Source: Saccharofermentans sp. (GTDB lineage Bacteria > Bacillota > Clostridia > Saccharofermentanales > Saccharofermentanaceae). Taken from it: 64,000 nucleotides of DNA. Both the position numbers and the translations under genes were made by a program. Below are positions 61,901 through 64,000 of the stretch, piece after piece (position 1 is the stretch's first letter; every line of letters begins with the position of its first letter). The stretch covers positions 176,022 to 240,021 of the forward strand of contig JAEFAZ010000005.1 of the NCBI GenBank assembly GCA_016292135.1. Reading direction: 5' to 3'. The notes beneath the pieces were generated by a model. It was not told the DNA's origin. It made no database searches and was given only the letters and a program-made list of their open reading frames with translations.

Positions 61901-62128
61901 AGTGATGTTCTTTCCTGCGCCAACTTCGATCTGTGCTGCATTAGCATCAATGTTGATGTCGTTTGTCAGAGTGATCGTAGTGGCCTGACTCGCAGATCTG
62001 ATCGCATTACTGATGTCAGTCCATGTCATGTCACCCTCAGCTGCCGATACCGGGATGAACAGGAAGTTCAAAACTGACAGTACTGCAATAATACCAGCGG
62101 TCATCCTTGTTTTGATTGAAGTACCCAT
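58973..62128 (-). CDS. Large surface protein: beta-helix, Cys-repeat, Ig-like and three SLH modules
   Basis: 1051 aa. Signal peptide, then a right-handed beta-helix-like region (about 40-260: ITLDLAGYTIKR, GSFTLKDSQGGGKITGS, NGAGVYVAANGVFTMNNGEIS, NLGGGVFMADGNTTFNLNGGKIV), an Ig/MBG-like stretch, and about six repeats of the form ATCTEAGLTDGKKCADCG...IPALGHD with paired CxxC cysteines (about 470-770). A Big_2 Ig-like domain (WKSSDTKIATVDENGKITAKKAGSVTVTATA) and three SLH modules follow. The CxxCG repeats look like extracellular zinc-ribbon-like modules seen in gut Clostridia. Adhesin or S-layer-associated role inferred. RBS GGAGG precedes ATG 62128. Confidence 0.88.
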   Translation of the reverse strand: MGTSIKTRMTAGIIAVLSVLNFLFIPVSAAEGDMTWTDISNAIRSASQATTITLTNDINIDANAAQIEVGAGKNITLDLAGYTIKRAGELGPRATAQSFFRVSGTSTVRPPKVTRGSFTLKDSQGGGKITGSKGASAISVGAYGDFTMESGIITGNTAENGAGVYVAANGVFTMNNGEISENTCSNLGGGVFMADGNTTFNLNGGKIVKNVAANDNNQSTDRGAGIYFGHRGCQLNLGAKNVITVTGNYDIAYVQGEKVFRDDNLYIGKESNHFVNITEKLVEGSKIGLRISLYWNTIDYDIKATSGYKAAYGSADFSPVFSIDQEDRIMILEDDCEIHFVYHAHTLVYEAHDNVLTVTCTGKITVGRNKYIDCNCEAVLKLVADDKEYDGNAYAASFDGANEYYKLTKTDALKKDIKYFVRGSETALEAAPVKIGEYTAKYSVTVGEETYTIFKDFCIFCGHHKVETIPGKAATCTEAGLTDGKKCADCGKILEEQKEIPALGHDEQIVPGKAATCTEKGLTEGKVCKRCGAVLVAQEEIPALDHDWGEWEKYDENQHKRVCARNSEHVEYADHAWDNGVVTKAATCEEPGEMTYTCTVCGEVKTVAIPATGHKNVTAYEANEPTCTEPGNSAYWYCADCDTYFGDAACTKPIDENSWVIPALGHDEQIVPGKEPTCTETGLTEGKVCARCGAVLVAQEEIPALGHDWGKVEYTWAEDNSTVTAKRICNNNPAHIEEETVKTTSEITTPASVDANGVLTYTSDKFENPAFEVQTKKVEIAKLTPTPTSPADDPSIKLKIDSMSIVIPCGQTHTVKASLIGSKAKITWKSSDTKIATVDENGKITAKKAGSVTVTATAVGKKAICHVQVLFKDLTNPNDFWYTPAYTMVDKGVVKGYENQTLFKPANTCTRAQMITFLWRLSGSPAPKGTKCKFKDVKSTDYFFKACIWGAENHIVEGYEDKTFRPHIVCARRHAVTFLWRLAGKPAPKANGKTFSDLNDTDYYYNATLWASEMKILEGYNDGTFRPDGDCLRRQMVTFLYKFDKFIGKKG

Positions 62129-62193
62129 ATTGTACCCTCCGTATTATTTATTTGGTGTACCATCAGTCCGTCTGATTTTTGGTAAACCTGATA

Positions 62194-62222
62194 ATAATAC
62201 ACATATGTGAACAAAAAGTAAA
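62194..62222 (-). promoter_or_regulatory. Promoter of the beta-helix/SLH gene
   Basis: Minus strand TTTACT, 17-nt spacer, TATTAT, 65 bp ahead of the start codon. Confidence 0.6.
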
Positions 62223-62250
62223 CCCCCAATTTCAAAAATTTTTTCAACAC

Positions 62251-62278
62251 GAAAAAGGGCTGGCCCGAAAGCCAGCCC
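62251..62278 (-). terminator. Rho-independent terminator of the last surface gene
   Basis: Minus strand GGGCTGGC-TTTCGG-GCCAGCCC then TTTTTC; perfect 8-bp stem. Confidence 0.93.
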
Positions 62279-62302
62279 TCATAAGCGTTTGACGTATTTT
62301 CG

Positions 62303-64000
62303 TCAGCCTTTTTTGGCGTTCACAAACTTGTCGTATTTATACAGGAATGTGACCATCTGTCTTCTGAGGCAGTCGCCTTCAGGTCTGAATGTACCGTCAT
62401 CGTAACCTGCCAGGATCTTCGTCTCGGAAGCCCAGAGAGTTGCCTTGTAGTAGTAATCCTTCGTCTTGACATCAGAGAACTTGTTCTCCTTTGTCTTAGG
62501 CTCAGGCTTGCCGGCAAGTCTCCAGAGGAAGGTTACGGCGTGCTTTCTTGCACAGGTGATCTGAGGACCGAATGAACCGTCCTTGTAGCCTTCTACGATG
62601 TGGTTCTCGTTGCCCCAGATACATGCCTTGTAGAAGTAATCCGTCTCTTTTACATCATTGAACTTACATGTCTTAGCCTTAGGAGCGGGCTCGCCCATGA
62701 GTCTCCAAATGAAGGTTACCATCTGAGCACGGGTGCAAACATTTGCAGGTCTGAACTCGGTCTGGTTTGCATAACCCTTAACTACATTCTTATCTGTAAG
62801 ATAGTAAGTAGGTGCATACCAGAATTCGCTCGTGTTGGTTACATCCTTATAGAGGATCTGAACCTTACAGGTTGCCTTCTTACCGGCAACAGTTGCAGTA
62901 ATGGTTACGGAACCGGCCTGCTTAGCTGTTACCTTACCGTTAGCATCGACAGTTGCGATCTTGGTGTTGGAAGACTTCCAGGTTACCTTATCGGTCGTGC
63001 CCTTAACAGTTGCCTTGATGGTGCCTGTCTGGCCGCAAATAACGTTCATGGAAGACTTGTCGAGCTTCAATGTGACATCACTGCCGGGTGCAGGTGTGAG
63101 CTTGGCAATATCTCTTGTCTCGGAAGCATCACATCTCGAACATGTGCGTGTCTCTTCGCCCTTAGCATCAACAGTTGCAGGCTTTGTAACCTTCCAATCG
63201 CCCCAATTGTGGCCGAGAGGCTCGATAGGATCACAACCTTCAAGAACAGTGCCACATACAGAACACTTGCTTCCGGCCGTTGTTCCGGCCTTTGTACATG
63301 TTGCAGGTTCTTCCGGTACTTCTACAGGTGTGTGATCCAGCATAGGGAGCTTGCCACAACCATCAATCGTCTTACCGCATACAGAACACTTTGTTCCAGC
63401 TTCATAACCGAAATCCGTACAGGTCGCAGGTATAGCTGCAACAGATACTGGCTTGTGTGCTGCAAAAAGAACTACCTGTTCAGCCTCGTACTCAGTTGTG
63501 CACTTGTCATCACTGAACAACTTGCCGCATGCAGTACACTTCCAGTACTCGATGTTTCCGTTATCTTCACAGGTAGGATCTACTGCATCTACCTTCACTA
63601 AGGTGTGTCCTGCAGGGATAATCCAAGCATTCTCAGAAATCTCAGTTTTGCCAGCTGCATCACTGAAGTGCTTACCGCATACGCTACATGTCCAGTATTC
63701 ACCGTTTCCGGCCGTCTCGCATGTTGCAGGAACTGCATCTGTCTTAGTCAGAGTGTGGCCGAGAGGCTCGATTACCCAAGAATTCTCTGCGATCTCGTTC
63801 TCTCCGGCTGCGTCGCTATAGAACTTACCGCATCTTGTACACTTGTAGTACTCAGTATTTCCTGCTGTTGTACAGGTTGCTGCTACTGCCTCGACCTTTT
63901 CCATATCGTGGCCGAGAGGCTCGATTACCCAAGAATTTTCTGCGATCTCGTTCTCTCCGGCTGCATCGCTGTAGAACTTACCGCATCTTGTGCACTTGTA
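62303..64000 (-). CDS. Surface protein: tandem Cys repeats, Big_2 and three SLH modules (5' end outside window)
   Basis: At least 565 aa; the frame is open to the window edge at 64000, so the ATG at 63904 is internal. Visible part: six or more repeats ATC.TAGN.EY.KC..CGK.FSDAAG.NEI...W.I.PLGH with CxxC pairs, then the repeat variant ..CSVCG, a Big_2 domain (WKSSNTKIATVDANGKVTAKQAGSVTITATV) and three SLH modules ending in DKFVNAKKG. The first two visible repeats differ by only four bases over 93, offset 153 bp (51 codons), showing recent duplication. Domain order of the C-terminal half matches the 1051-aa neighbour. Confidence 0.88.
   Translation of the reverse strand, partial: YKCTRCGKFYSDAAGENEIAENSWVIEPLGHDMEKVEAVAATCTTAGNTEYYKCTRCGKFYSDAAGENEIAENSWVIEPLGHTLTKTDAVPATCETAGNGEYWTCSVCGKHFSDAAGKTEISENAWIIPAGHTLVKVDAVDPTCEDNGNIEYWKCTACGKLFSDDKCTTEYEAEQVVLFAAHKPVSVAAIPATCTDFGYEAGTKCSVCGKTIDGCGKLPMLDHTPVEVPEEPATCTKAGTTAGSKCSVCGTVLEGCDPIEPLGHNWGDWKVTKPATVDAKGEETRTCSRCDASETRDIAKLTPAPGSDVTLKLDKSSMNVICGQTGTIKATVKGTTDKVTWKSSNTKIATVDANGKVTAKQAGSVTITATVAGKKATCKVQILYKDVTNTSEFWYAPTYYLTDKNVVKGYANQTEFRPANVCTRAQMVTFIWRLMGEPAPKAKTCKFNDVKETDYFYKACIWGNENHIVEGYKDGSFGPQITCARKHAVTFLWRLAGKPEPKTKENKFSDVKTKDYYYKATLWASETKILAGYDDGTFRPEGDCLRRQMVTFLYKYDKFVNAKKG

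Overview
The window looks like a chromosomal segment of a low-to-mid G+C Gram-positive bacterium of class Clostridia (Bacillota), probably a gut or rumen type. Evidence: an hrcA-led heat-shock operon under a CIRCE element, a division and cell-wall (dcw) cluster with mraZ and a PASTA-bearing class B PBP, a DNPR-type (meso-DAP) MurE, strong sigma-A promoters, AGGAGG ribosome-binding sites, lipoproteins with Thr/Glu-rich linkers, and four large surface proteins ending in triple SLH modules. I cannot name the species. No phage, insertion sequence, CRISPR array or rRNA operon is visible. One tRNA gene (Thr-TGT) is present. Layout: 0-0.65 kb, 3' part of a ThiD/PdxK-like kinase gene. 0.75-7.2 kb, heat-shock operon hrcA-grpE-clpP-dnaK-dnaJ-prmA (minus strand), with clpP unusually inside it. 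7.4-11.2 kb, an HD phosphohydrolase, hemW, and a translationally coupled ATPase-TOPRIM pair that resembles a two-gene defence module. 11.3-19.9 kb, a housekeeping run from ftsZ through nrdR, a two-component system, nth, recG, rsmD, coaD and a coiled-coil gene. 20.2-21.3 kb, a plus-strand membrane-protein/HTH-regulator pair inserted between ftsZ and ftsQ. 21.5-33.2 kb, the rest of a compact dcw cluster (mraZ, rsmH, ftsL, PBP, murE, murF, ftsW, murG, ftsQ) lacking mraY, murD, murC and ftsA. 33.3-37.3 kb, two small membrane proteins, GNAT, rodA, lgt and rpsT. 37.5-49.2 kb, an LRR-SLH surface protein, LysR regulator, an unusual hpt-like gene next to a kinase/nuclease-like fusion, tRNA-Thr, HEAT protein, lipoprotein, cca, GNAT, DUF4003-like gene and a three-gene plus-strand operon. 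49.2-51.7 kb, a copper ATPase with a chaperone-like domain fused at its C-terminus. 51.8-64 kb, surface biology: M1-type lipoprotein peptidase, LRR-SLH protein, a GH5-like lipoprotein without its acid/base residue, Na/Pi cotransporter and two Cys-repeat/Ig-like/SLH proteins. The observations most worth following are these. (1) Each of three convergent intergenic gaps carries an elaborate palindromic motif array; two share the same geometry (half-sites 22 nt apart around a 4-nt centre) with unrelated motif sequences, and the third is a tandem 52-bp palindromic repeat. (2) The ATPase-TOPRIM pair. (3) The CopA-chaperone fusion retains a full Shine-Dalgarno and ATG at the chaperone boundary. (4) The hpt homologue has Arg at the usual catalytic Asp position and sits beside a cytidylate-kinase-like/PD-(D/E)XK-like fusion. 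(5) Division proteins have unusual tails (FtsZ, FtsQ, FtsL).
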